From Chitinophagales bacterium (GTDB lineage: Bacteria > Bacteroidota > Bacteroidia > Chitinophagales > CAIOSU01), in assembly GCA_040877935.1 (NCBI GenBank), contig JBBDNB010000057.1, forward strand, positions 86,151 through 127,802: 41,652 bases of DNA, given 5' to 3'. Below the pieces are notes generated by a model. That model worked only from the letters and a program-made list of their open reading frames with translations, was not told the origin of the DNA and made no database searches. Shown here one piece after another: positions 26,726-34,395 of this stretch. How positions within the stretch are numbered: position 1 is the first letter of the stretch; every line of letters begins with the position of its first letter. The position numbers and the translations under genes were made by a program.

Positions 26726-27490
26726 TTAATTGTAAACAAATTTATTTAAGAAATCCTCTTTTGTATATTCTTTTCGATTTTCAAGCTCAGTAAAATACTT
26801 TTCTTCATGAAACTCTTCTCTGCAATATTTTTTAGTTAAGGTTCCTTTTTTGGTAATAACCACATTAGAAGCCAATTGAAAGGCAACATCCATATTGTGC
26901 TCTACCAATAGCATGGTGATTCCTCGTTCTAGATTGGCCTTTTTTAAAAAATCAGTTGTAAAAGCTACCATCTCAGGTGCCAATCCGGCAGTGGGTTCAT
27001 CTAATAACCAGGTACCAGTGTCCTGCATCAATAAAATGGCAAAGGAAAGCATTTGTCTTTCGCCTCCGCTTAAATTTCCCGCACGCTGTTTTTGCATACC
27101 TCGCAATTTAGGAAATTCATTAAAGGTTTTGTCAAAATGTTGAGATGTAATTTTAATACCATTATAAGAGCCTGCCAGTTCAAGGTGTTCGCGTACGCTA
27201 AGGTCGGGCATAATCAAACCGCCCTGGGCAAAGTAGGAAATATCTTTACTCGGTAGCTGATGAGGAGCAATGTTACTGAAAGATTCTCCCTTAAACTTTA
27301 TTTCCCCTGCTTTTTTTGGTAGCAACCCACACAGCGTTTTTAGCAGGGTGGATTTCCCACTGCCGTTTTGCCCAATCACCGCCAATACCTCACCCTTTGC
27401 CAATTCCAGGTTTACATTTTCAAGTACTGTCAGTTCCGGGTAACCGGCTGCCAGTCCTTGCACCTTTAATATGTTTTCTTGCTCACTCAC
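26726..27490 (-). CDS. livF: Liv-type ABC transporter ATPase LivF
   Basis: A 254-residue ATPase with Walker A GQNGSGKSTLL, ABC signature LSGGERQMLSF and Walker B WLLDEPTAGLAPE, then the H-loop (VEHNM). The order and size fit LivF. The apparent start is GTG at 27490, overlapping livG by 8 bp. The usual LivF C-terminus is extended by a few charged residues (NRKEYTKEDFLNKF). Confidence 0.92.
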   Translation of the reverse strand: MSEQENILKVQGLAAGYPELTVLENVNLELAKGEVLAVIGQNGSGKSTLLKTLCGLLPKKAGEIKFKGESFSNIAPHQLPSKDISYFAQGGLIMPDLSVREHLELAGSYNGIKITSQHFDKTFNEFPKLRGMQKQRAGNLSGGERQMLSFAILLMQDTGTWLLDEPTAGLAPEMVAFTTDFLKKANLERGITMLLVEHNMDVAFQLASNVVITKKGTLTKKYCREEFHEEKYFTELENRKEYTKEDFLNKFVYN

Positions 27491-28193
27491 TTGTCAATAC
27501 TTCTGCTTCAATATGTCCTTTAATAAGTTGAAAAACCGCATCGCTGATTTCTCTTGCTTTTTTGCGGTTGTGCTCCACAAGCAAAATGGTTTTTCCGCTT
27601 TCCTTTAATCGGAGTAGCACCTCTGAAATGCTGTCCACCATTTTGCCGTTTACCCCTGCAAAAGGTTCGTCCAGTAAGAGCAACTCCGCTTCGTTCATTA
27701 GCAACATGCCAATGGACAATAATTTTTGCTGCCCGAAAGATAATGCTCCGGCAGTTTTCTGGAGTTTTCCGGCAAGCCCTATTTCTTTCAAAACCTTTTC
27801 TGCCTTGGCTTTTCGCTCCTTTTCCTCTTGCCAGATTGTTGCTGGCTTGAACAAATAATTCAGAATTCGCTCCCCCGGATGGTTTTTGGTAGCCAACAGC
27901 AGGTTGTCTTCCACGCTGAGGTTTTTAAATACACGTGGGCTTTGCCATACCCTGCCAATTCCCAATTGATCAATTTCTATAGCTGATTTCCCATACAAAT
28001 CCTTGTCGTTAAAGAAAACCTTTCCTGTATCAGGCTTTAGGAAACCGGCTATGATGTGGAACAGGGTAGTTTTACCGGAGCCGTTACCTCCAAAAAGACT
28101 TGTAATACTTCCAGACTCAAGCTCAAATGAAATGTCCTTCAGTACTGTAAGTCCGTTAAAGGACTTGCTGATATGTTTTACGTGTAAAATCAT
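27483..28193 (-). CDS. livG: Liv-type ABC transporter ATPase LivG
   Basis: A 236-residue ATPase with Walker A FGGNGSGKTTLF, signature LSFGQQKLLSIG and Walker B LLLLDEPFAGVNG, plus the H-loop VEHNRKKA. It retains the LivG/LivF pairing expected of the HAAT family. Its ATG overlaps the livM stop by four bases (ATGA). Confidence 0.92.
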   Translation of the reverse strand: MILHVKHISKSFNGLTVLKDISFELESGSITSLFGGNGSGKTTLFHIIAGFLKPDTGKVFFNDKDLYGKSAIEIDQLGIGRVWQSPRVFKNLSVEDNLLLATKNHPGERILNYLFKPATIWQEEKERKAKAEKVLKEIGLAGKLQKTAGALSFGQQKLLSIGMLLMNEAELLLLDEPFAGVNGKMVDSISEVLLRLKESGKTILLVEHNRKKAREISDAVFQLIKGHIEAEVLTSE

Positions 28194-29059
28194 TCAAACT
28201 TGTATTTACCAAAGAAACCGTATGGCCGATACATCACCACCAAAACCAAAATACTGGCATAAATCATCATTCTCAGATTTGCAGCAACGGCATCCGGGAT
28301 ATTTAAAAAGCGGAGTAATTCTGGCAGTAAAATATAAAACAAAGCTCCAGCCAATGACCCCTTGATGGTTCCTAAACCTCCAATCAATACCATGGAAATG
28401 ATAAGAATAGATTCATCCAAAGTAAAAGAGGTTGGATCAATATAACTAAAATAAGTGGCGTAAAGCACTCCTGCAACAGCGGAAAAACCACTGGACAGCA
28501 TTATAGCGACAGTTTTATAGTAAGCTGGGCTTTTCCCAAAAGTCATCATAGCCAATTGATCATCACGCACTCCCTGGAAAAATCTCGAAAGTGGTGTGCG
28601 GTGCAAGCCAATGAAGAATAACAAAACCAATAGCGCAACCACACCACCCAAAATGGCAAAAGAAGGGAGTGAACTAAATGAAAAACCGAATAGCTCTGGT
28701 TTGGGGATGCCGGTAATTCCAAAAGGACCATTGGTAATGCTTGTCCAATTGTAGAGTACGGCAAAAACTATTATCTGCCATGCCAGGGTAGCCAGGGCAA
28801 AAAACAAATCCCTAAGCTTAATGGAAAACCAAACTACTGGCAAACAAGCAACGAGATTGAAAACTATTGCACCTAATAATGCCATAGAAAAAGAAACACC
28901 TGATTTTGTTAGCAATAAGGCTGCGGCATAAGCACCTATGCCGTAAAAGGCTGCCTGTGTTAAAGATAATAATCCTGAGTAGCCAGCCAGCAAGTTCATG
29001 GCCAGGGCAAGAATGAGGTATATCTCAACCATGATCAGTATGTGCAAAAGGTAATTCAT
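28190..29059 (-). CDS. livM: Liv-type ABC transporter permease LivM
   Basis: A 289-residue polytopic permease. Family features are LAMNLLAGYSGLLSLTQAAFYGIGAYAAA near the start, the cytoplasmic coupling segment RDDQLAMMTFGKSP (EAA-like), and VLIGGLGTIKGSLAGA followed by the C-terminal LVVMYRPYGFFGKYKFE. It overlaps livH and livG by four bases each. A decayed copy of its last about 70 bases lies at 37319-37392. Confidence 0.92.
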   Translation of the reverse strand: MNYLLHILIMVEIYLILALAMNLLAGYSGLLSLTQAAFYGIGAYAAALLLTKSGVSFSMALLGAIVFNLVACLPVVWFSIKLRDLFFALATLAWQIIVFAVLYNWTSITNGPFGITGIPKPELFGFSFSSLPSFAILGGVVALLVLLFFIGLHRTPLSRFFQGVRDDQLAMMTFGKSPAYYKTVAIMLSSGFSAVAGVLYATYFSYIDPTSFTLDESILIISMVLIGGLGTIKGSLAGALFYILLPELLRFLNIPDAVAANLRMMIYASILVLVVMYRPYGFFGKYKFE

Positions 29060-29940
29060 TTTTCCTCCACCCGCATTTTAAATGAAACAATACCTTCTGT
29101 TCGCCATAGAATTACCAAAATCAAAAGTAGGAAGGTCATACCTTCTTTCCACTGAGCAGAAATAAACCATTCCGTAGCGGTTTGTAAAAACGCTATTAAT
29201 AGTGAAGCTAGAACGGTTCCTTTTACTGAACCTTTACCACCAATTATCACGGCCACCGCTGCACTTAAGGTAATGGTCATTCCGCGGTGAGGATCCATCC
29301 CTGTGTCAAATAAATGCAGGATTGCAGCAATACCTGCTAAAATACTTCCGATAGCCATTGTCCAAATCCGAATTGCTTTTGTATTTACTCCCAAAACCGA
29401 TGCAACTGTTTCCTCACTGATCATGGCTCTAACTTTTAAAAACCATTTCGTTTTGGTGAAAAGGAGAATACTTCCAATAAGAATCACCGAAACGATTAGC
29501 TGCACCAACTGGATCGGAACAATGGTTAGTCCCACCAAGGAAAAACTGCTGCCTAGATGGGGATCAACGAATTTGGTTTCGTTTCCATAAAGCAAGGCAA
29601 TGAGATTGATAAGGAATATGTAAATGCCCACCGAACTAATCAAAGAAATAGCCTGGCTGGCTTTCTTCTTGGACAAAGGTTGGTAGATCAATTTCTCAAT
29701 CAACACAGCAATTAATGCTATAACAATCAGGCTTCCTGTTAAAGCAAGTACTACAGTTACTGTGTTGCTTACATTGAACATCTCCATAAATTGCAGCAAG
29801 GCATAAGCTCCAATCACATACAAAGCACCATGCGCCAAATGAAATACTTTGGTAGTGTTGAATATCAAGTTGAATCCAACAGCTACTAAAGCCAGCAGAA
29901 AGCCGGTGACTATGGTATTAAATAATAGTTGTCCGTACAT
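29056..29940 (-). CDS. livH: Liv-type ABC transporter permease LivH, first gene of the operon
   Basis: A 294-residue polytopic permease with the LivH hallmarks LVAVGFNLIFNTTKVFHLAHGALYVIGAY, RAMISEETVASVLGVNTKAIRI (coupling loop) and AVAVIIGGKGSVKGTVLASLL. Its ATG is the first of the long minus-strand operon. A 337-bp divergent intergenic region precedes it, so the operon promoter should lie there. Confidence 0.92.
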   Translation of the reverse strand: MYGQLLFNTIVTGFLLALVAVGFNLIFNTTKVFHLAHGALYVIGAYALLQFMEMFNVSNTVTVVLALTGSLIVIALIAVLIEKLIYQPLSKKKASQAISLISSVGIYIFLINLIALLYGNETKFVDPHLGSSFSLVGLTIVPIQLVQLIVSVILIGSILLFTKTKWFLKVRAMISEETVASVLGVNTKAIRIWTMAIGSILAGIAAILHLFDTGMDPHRGMTITLSAAVAVIIGGKGSVKGTVLASLLIAFLQTATEWFISAQWKEGMTFLLLILVILWRTEGIVSFKMRVEEK

Positions 29941-30277
29941 CAGGTGCGAAGATTAAAAAGGCATAGTTTTCTGGAGTTTTCTGAAAAAAGAAGCTTAGAA
30001 CATCTCTTTATTTTCTGACAAAAAAAGCAAAGTTTCTTTGTTTTTGAATAACAATCTACACCAAAAATATTCATGTAATAATCTCATATCTGTTATTGAA
30101 CTTGCTTTCATTTGTGATGATTAACAACTATTAAATTTGGGTTTAAGTAAAATATTTTACCTTAGCATAAGCAAAGAGTTAATACTTTTTTAAAAACAGA
30201 AAATAAAATGCAGCATATCCGGTTTTTAAAGTGTGATTATAGTAACTTTTCACTTTTAATTTAATCAACCATTACAT
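29941..30277. promoter_or_regulatory. Divergent intergenic region with presumed promoters
   Basis: This AT-rich 337-bp gap separates the minus-strand operon from the plus-strand TIGR04255 module and must hold promoters for both. On the minus strand a TATTTTTG (30062-30069) fits the Bacteroidota -7 consensus TAnnTTTG but lacks a good -33 partner. On the plus strand TTTG (30136-30139) and TACCTTAG (30158-30165) are 18 bp apart with one mismatch. Both are only candidates. No gene is seen. Confidence 0.35.
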
Positions 30278-31069
30278 ATGTTTGGATTCCCGAATGTTGA
30301 TAGAAGTGAGATTAATCATTACAGTAGTAATTACCTGAAATCTGTTGTTTTCCAAATTAAGTATGAAACTACAGATTCAATTATAAAAAACAAAGATACT
30401 TTAACAGATCAGTTTAGCGAATTATTACCTAGAATAAAAAATAGCGTACAAAAAGGATTTGAAATTGCTTTCAAATCTGATCAAACCCCTATCTTACAAC
30501 CTCTCACTGAAACCGATTCCGGTTTTGAACTGCGCTCTCAAAATGGGCATAAGGTTTTAAGATTTTCAAAAGATACAACTACATATACTATATCGGGTCA
30601 AGAATATAAAAATTTTGAAAATATAAAAAATGAACTGCACGAGATATTAAAATCTTTAGAATTGTGTGGTATTAATAAATTTACTCGAGTGGCGATCCGA
30701 AAAATAAATATTATTGAATTTCAAATTCCAGAAAAGACTGACTTGTCGCCAATGGAAGTTATGGAAATATTATTGAACCCCGATTTAATAAATAATGCTT
30801 CTTACTTCCCCAATACTCATTTAATTCAACAAAACATTCACACTATCGATTACGTTAAAGACAATAATCGACTGAAATTAAGATATGGTTTAGTGTTACC
30901 AGCCACAAATGAAAAGATTGGACATGTCTTAGTTGATATCGATAGATTTAAAGTTAGCGATATTGAACATAAAGATTTTATGGATTTAGCTACTAAAATG
31001 AATACAGAAATATTCAATATTTTTAATTGGGCAATAAGTAAAAATGCAATTGAAGAACTAAAACATTGA
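30278..31069 (+). CDS. TIGR04255-like protein
   Basis: The 263-residue soluble protein fits the sporadically distributed TIGR04255 family in length and pattern: N-terminal NYLKSVVFQIKYE, a central SGFELRSQNGHKVLRFSKDTTTYTISGQEYKNFENIKNELHEILKSL, then FTRVAIRKINIIEF, and a C-terminal helix ending in a short tail. The family function is not established; its members occur in small accessory operons. It is the first gene of a three-gene plus-strand set, transcribed away from the Liv operon, and its stop lies 2 bp before the next gene's ATG. Confidence 0.65.
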   Translation: MFGFPNVDRSEINHYSSNYLKSVVFQIKYETTDSIIKNKDTLTDQFSELLPRIKNSVQKGFEIAFKSDQTPILQPLTETDSGFELRSQNGHKVLRFSKDTTTYTISGQEYKNFENIKNELHEILKSLELCGINKFTRVAIRKINIIEFQIPEKTDLSPMEVMEILLNPDLINNASYFPNTHLIQQNIHTIDYVKDNNRLKLRYGLVLPATNEKIGHVLVDIDRFKVSDIEHKDFMDLATKMNTEIFNIFNWAISKNAIEELKH

Positions 31070-31071
31070 TT

Positions 31072-31746
31072 ATGTTGACCTTTAAGATAATATCAGATAA
31101 TAAAAATTTTGACCCAGAAGGACTTGCTATGTATTGTGATAATGTTTGGCATGATCGTGATGTTACTTATTCACCTAGTTTGCAATCTCAAGTTTCCAAA
31201 TCTTCTACTAAAATTCTGATAGTAGGCACAGCTTTAGCATTAACTTGTATAAGTGATGCTCAAGCAGCAAAAGAGGTTTTATTTCAACAGGATAAAAATG
31301 AAAATATCACACTTGAAAATTATCAAAACTTAGTAGATACCCCTTTTTCGGAATACGAATTAGAATTAAACAATCATTTTTACAAAAAAAAATCAGTTAA
31401 GGAGGAACTTATAAAAGAGATTGTATCTTTCGAATCCTTAAAAATGAACTGGGACGGTTTTAGTGCTTATCCATTAGAAGTAGAAAGTGCTGCAAATGCC
31501 ATAAACTTCATAAACCTTCTAGCAGACAAAACAATAAGTGATATAGAAGGTGTCTTGCCAAATTCAAATGGTACAGTTTCAGTATTTTGGGAGAATAGTT
31601 CTGGAGAGAGAGTGTCATTGGAAATTGGAAACAATAATTATTCTTATTATGTAAAATATAATTCTCAAAAACCAATTTTTGTAAAAGGTGATATCTTGGA
31701 TAAAAAAGAAGCTGAAAAAATTAACGAATTCGTTAAGACCTTATAA
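31072..31746 (+). CDS. Partner protein of the TIGR04255-like gene
   Basis: I use the ATG at 31072 (224 residues); the longer frame would need a TTG at 31066 inside the previous stop. A hydrophobic stretch (STKILIVGTALALTCISDAQAA) lies at about residues 45-66 and could be a membrane segment or an internal signal-like sequence. The C-terminal part has a pattern I associate with small proteins of such modules: LKMNWDGFSAYPLEVESAANAIN, then GVLPNSNGTVSVFWENSSGERVSLEIG. The function is unknown. The next gene's frame overlaps its 3' end. Confidence 0.6.
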   Translation: MLTFKIISDNKNFDPEGLAMYCDNVWHDRDVTYSPSLQSQVSKSSTKILIVGTALALTCISDAQAAKEVLFQQDKNENITLENYQNLVDTPFSEYELELNNHFYKKKSVKEELIKEIVSFESLKMNWDGFSAYPLEVESAANAINFINLLADKTISDIEGVLPNSNGTVSVFWENSSGERVSLEIGNNNYSYYVKYNSQKPIFVKGDILDKKEAEKINEFVKTL

Positions 31747-32233
31747 AAACAGCTCCAAGTCAGCTACTAAATCTGAAATTCCTAATCACATAGCTGATAT
31801 TGAGAAAATTGTTAGGGTTTTGTTATTCCCAACTCAGTTTAGAAAGAGTGACGAAATACTTAAGTGGCAGGCTTTTAGGACTAAAGCAGGAGAGGATGAA
31901 GTGTCAGTTATCAGGCTTGATTATTGTGATGAAAATTTTTGTAAAAAACATGGTAAATCAATCCAAGACCCGAATAGAAAAGCTTCATATTATGGTTTAG
32001 GAGTACTTTTTGCATCTGAGATAAGAGATTTGGAGGCTGATGTAATTTATACACCCAAACATCATGATTTCCACGCTGACATAAAAGTCGGCTATGTACC
32101 TACAAAAGGAGAAGCAATTCCACCTGAAATAAAATATAAGATGGAAGAAATGGCAAGTAAAGCCAGAATATATAAAGATTCATCACCTGATACAGATTTA
32201 TGGATTGATCCACCTATTGAGCTTCAGAAATAA
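31688..32233 (+). CDS. Third gene of the TIGR04255 module, unknown
   Basis: Up to 181 residues if the GTG at 31688 is used, which overlaps the previous gene by 59 bp; a start further downstream, nearer IADIEKIVRVLLFPTQF, is equally possible. The recognisable part is soluble: ILKWQAFRTKAGEDEVSVIRLDYCDENFCKKHGKSI, then ASYYGLGVLFASEIRD and YTPKHHDFHADIKVGY, ending DLWIDPPIELQK. The HHDFHADI segment is His/Asp-rich and could bind metal. I do not recognise a family. Same-strand tight packing ties it to the two upstream genes. Confidence 0.55.
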   Translation: MISWIKKKLKKLTNSLRPYKNSSKSATKSEIPNHIADIEKIVRVLLFPTQFRKSDEILKWQAFRTKAGEDEVSVIRLDYCDENFCKKHGKSIQDPNRKASYYGLGVLFASEIRDLEADVIYTPKHHDFHADIKVGYVPTKGEAIPPEIKYKMEEMASKARIYKDSSPDTDLWIDPPIELQK

Positions 32234-32272
32234 TAAAAAGGTGAGGGAGTGTTTCAATTATTGATAAGTGTA

Positions 32273-32389
32273 CACTCGGTCATGCCTAAAAGCTTGCGCA
32301 AAACCTGCCCACCATACAAATCCGATTTTGGCGCAATTGGCGCAATTATGGCGTAATTCAAATTTCATAGAAAGAGCCAGCTCCTTTTG
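32273..32389. repeat. Left copy of a ~100-bp direct repeat (pair of 35830-35926)
   Basis: It matches 35830-35926 in the same orientation with about six substitutions. It differs mainly by an extra ~20 bp made of further copies of GGCGCAATT (three tandem copies here, one in the partner). The two copies bracket the AAA ATPase, the isoaspartyl peptidase and the DUF433 gene. On the minus strand the partner copy reads as the end of a 35-codon frame that is broken here. Confidence 0.85.
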
Positions 32390-32496
32390 CATTATCTATT
32401 TCCCGCTATTCCCGCCACATCATAAGCTATAGGTGGTTTTTTTTCCTTTTCCGGCTTTTCTCAATATATTGAATTCAGTCAAACTTGAAAGTTTGC

Positions 32497-32574
32497 TCAA
32501 CAGATTTTTCCATTGAAAGCAGTTCGGGTGGTACAAGTGTAAGGATTCAGTTTCCGTTGGTTGAGAGGCTGTGA
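32497..32574 (+). pseudogene. Histidine kinase 3'-end remnant, left copy
   Basis: Twenty-five codons plus a TGA stop encode STDFSIESSSGGTSVRIQFP and LVERL, the last strand of a GHKL ATPase domain as in LytS/YehU-type sensor kinases. In-frame sequence upstream is unrelated and soon meets a stop. A 53-bp stretch (32503-32555) is identical to 34143-34195, so the two remnants flank the AAA ATPase gene as direct repeats. Confidence 0.75.
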
Positions 32575-32578
32575 TTTT

Positions 32579-32593
32579 AACCCTGACAGGGTT
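32579..32593 (+). terminator. Small hairpin after the kinase remnant
   Basis: AACCCTGACAGGGTT forms a 7-bp stem with a one-base centre, five bases after the remnant's stop codon. It may be the leftover terminator of the lost kinase gene. The immediate downstream sequence is G-rich and the T-run comes about 40 bases later. Confidence 0.35.
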
Positions 32594-32719
32594 GAGGCAG
32601 GGCTCCGAGCTTAGGGCTCCATTTTTTTGTACAATACGCAAACTAGATTATGTGGTTTACGCATTAAGATAAAACTATGCTTATTCGTATAAAAATACCG
32701 CTGTTTTTCTTTTCCGAAA

Positions 32720-32772
32720 CATAATACGTAAATTGCATTACGGTAATTGAATAATGTAATATACGTATTATG
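32720..32772. promoter_or_regulatory. Inverted-repeat operator overlapping the ATPase start
   Basis: CATAATACGT (32720-32729) and ACGTATTATG (32763-32772) form a perfect 10-bp inverted repeat with 33 bp between. The last three bases of the right arm are the ATPase start codon. A looser pair (AATACGCAAA, TTTACGCATT) lies just upstream at about 32633-32665. A related pair follows the ATPase at 34294-34330. This looks like a repeated operator for a dimeric DNA-binding protein, perhaps the ATPase itself. Confidence 0.6.
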
Positions 32773-33900
32773 ATAAAAAAATTAACAAACCCTTTTGTTT
32801 TACATGGGTTTAAAGGAAAAAAATATTTCTGCAACAGGGAAAGCGAATTAAAACTTTTGCGCGAACATGTTTTAAACAACAGGAATTTCACGCTTTTTGG
32901 GTGGAGGAGACTGGGAAAAACAGTTTTGCTTTACGCACTCGCAGATATACTTGAAAAGAAACACCAGGTACAAACAGTCATGATTGATATTTCTGCCTGT
33001 AGATCACAGCAGGAAATGACATTAAAAGCAGTAGATGTTGTGTATGAAAAATTCGGTGCTGGCCGGAAAGGAATAAGGCTTGGTTTTCAGAAGCTGATAG
33101 CAAGCCTTGGCATCAAAATGGGCTTTGACCCTCACTCAGGAATGCCTGAGTTTTCATTAGGGTATAACACTGACAGACCTGATAACAAACTACATTCTTT
33201 ACAGGCGGTAGCTTCATTTTTGGAAGAGCAGGATCAGCCTGTATTGCTTGTATTTGATGAATTTCAGCAAATAAATCATTTCAGGGAAAGCAATACTGAG
33301 GCAGAACTTCGTGGCCTTACTCAAAAATTTCCCTCGCTTCATTTTGCATTCTGTGGGAGCCACAAAGGGATAATACAATCTATGTTTAGCTCCTATCAAC
33401 GCCCTTTTTATAAAAGCACACAATTGTTGGATATCAAAACAATTGACGAGTCTGTATATGTGAAATTTATATTAAAAAAGTTCAGTGAACATGGTAAATC
33501 TATTTCTGAGACACTGGCAAGTGAAATCTACAGCTGGTGCAATGGAGAGACGTATAGTATTCAAGTTATTTGCAACAGGTTGTTTTTCCGGCATGATAAA
33601 CCTGAAAATGAAGATTTTATTAATATTACCAAAGAGCTTATGCAGGAGCAAAAACGGGCATATACCGAATGGCTTAATCTCTTGTCTCATGCACAGGTGC
33701 AATTATTGAAAGCAATCGCAAGAGAGGAGCCTGCTGAAAATATTACCGGAAAATCCTTTATCATGAAATATAGCCTGGGTGTGGCAAGTTCAGTTCAGTC
33801 AGCAATAAAAAGTTTACTTGATAAAGAAATCGTGTTCAAGGAAGATGGGCAATATCGCATTCATGATGTTTTATTCCAGAAATGGCTTAGGACACTATAG
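32770..33900 (+). CDS. AAA ATPase of the archaeal-type ATPase_2 family
   Basis: The 376-residue protein has the layout of this family. A short N-terminal strand with FCNRESELKLL leads to Walker A LFGWRRLGKTVLL (44-51). Walker B is VLLVFDEFQQI (158-167). The sensor strand is LHFAFCGSHKGIIQSMF, then RPFYKST. The C-terminal part is a winged-helix-like domain (SSVQSAIKSLLDKEIVFKEDGQYRIHDVLFQKWL). Members are often encoded alone in accessory DNA and have no agreed role. The gene is bracketed by inverted repeats and by two copies of a histidine kinase 3' end, which suggests it arrived as a cassette. The ATG falls in the operator, so translation and repression may be linked. Confidence 0.85.
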   Translation: MIKKLTNPFVLHGFKGKKYFCNRESELKLLREHVLNNRNFTLFGWRRLGKTVLLYALADILEKKHQVQTVMIDISACRSQQEMTLKAVDVVYEKFGAGRKGIRLGFQKLIASLGIKMGFDPHSGMPEFSLGYNTDRPDNKLHSLQAVASFLEEQDQPVLLVFDEFQQINHFRESNTEAELRGLTQKFPSLHFAFCGSHKGIIQSMFSSYQRPFYKSTQLLDIKTIDESVYVKFILKKFSEHGKSISETLASEIYSWCNGETYSIQVICNRLFFRHDKPENEDFINITKELMQEQKRAYTEWLNLLSHAQVQLLKAIAREEPAENITGKSFIMKYSLGVASSVQSAIKSLLDKEIVFKEDGQYRIHDVLFQKWLRTL

Positions 33901-33983
33901 CTCTAAAAAATTCAACAATACATCAGTTGTGATTTGCTTAAATGTACACACAAAAAAACTATATAATATTAATTATAAAATAC

Positions 33984-34062
33984 TCAAAACACTCCCACAA
34001 CACTATCCATACCACTTCCAATAGCGCTCCTGTACATGGCCGCAGTATTGGAAGCCACGGCA
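33984..34062 (-). pseudogene. Remnant of an isoaspartyl peptidase 3' end
   Basis: The minus strand encodes ASNTAAMYRSAIGSGMDSVV plus GVF and a stop. This aligns with the intact neighbour's last residues (FNTTAMYRGAVDGFGGEVVGVF). The intact gene lies about 410 bp away in the same orientation, so this is a diverged duplicate limited to the last about 75 bases. Substitutions are numerous, so the copy is old or came from a different paralog. Confidence 0.7.
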
Positions 34063-34220
34063 AAGACAACCACCAGTCCTGGTCTATGAAAGGCCTGAAA
34101 GAGAGGTTGGAAGCTTACAAGCAGTATTACAAACGCTCCACTGATTTTTCCATTGAAAGCAGTTCGGGTGGTACAAGTGTAAGGATTCAGTTTCCTTTGG
34201 TTGAAAGGGTGTCATCTTAA
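34062..34220 (+). pseudogene. Histidine kinase 3'-end remnant, right copy
   Basis: About 50 codons encode the end of a LytS-type GHKL domain: SMKGLKERLEAYKQYY (the G2-following ERL helix), then FSIESSSGGTSVRIQFPLV and a stop. The ATP-binding N- and G1-boxes are missing and the upstream in-frame codons belong to the opposite-strand peptidase remnant. It is longer at its 5' end than the left copy at 32497-32574. Confidence 0.75.
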
Positions 34221-34292
34221 CCCTGGCATGGCTCCAAAAAGTCTCTGTCAGGATTGATGCAGATCAAATAGCGAGTATTTATATTTTTTCGG

Positions 34293-34331
34293 GATAATAC
34301 GTAAAGTGAATAATGTGATAAACGTATTATG
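34293..34331. promoter_or_regulatory. Second copy of the ATACGT inverted-repeat site
   Basis: ATAATACGT (34294-34302) and ACGTATTAT (34322-34330) form a perfect 9-bp inverted repeat with 19 bp between, followed by GA as at the ATPase start. The inner sequence GAATAATGTGATA also resembles the site at 32748-32763. No gene starts here, so it may be the far end of an ATPase cassette or the leftover start region of a lost copy. Confidence 0.55.
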
Positions 34332-34395
34332 AATTATAACTCTTTAAAATCAAACTCACGCAAGTAACAAATACTTGTATGCGGGAATAATTTTT

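Larger units (their letters stand above)
32234..32769. other. Decayed intergenic mosaic before the AAA ATPase
   Basis: No intact gene is found here. In order it contains the left copy of a direct repeat (32273-32389), an unassigned stretch, a fragment of a histidine kinase 3' end (32497-32574), a small hairpin (32579-32593) and inverted-repeat operator-like sites up to the ATPase start. Confidence 0.6.
33901..34395. other. Decayed intergenic mosaic after the AAA ATPase
   Basis: There is no intact gene. It contains a 3'-end remnant of an isoaspartyl peptidase on the minus strand, directly fused at about 34062 to a histidine kinase 3'-end remnant on the plus strand, then an inverted-repeat site (34293-34331). 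The last 60 bases, before the peptidase's own 3' end, include a short CAAGTA/TACTTG hairpin (34361-34377). Confidence 0.6.

Noticed and set aside
25582-29940. Reading the Liv genes as an ordinary amino-acid importer unrelated to the genes after them
   Set aside because: livK lies 3 bp before the kinase-like gene with no terminator between, so co-function is more likely than chance adjacency. Ordinary import remains possible.
31066-31071. TTG start for the second gene of the TIGR04255 module
   Set aside because: An ATG lies six bases downstream just after the previous stop codon and is the simpler choice.
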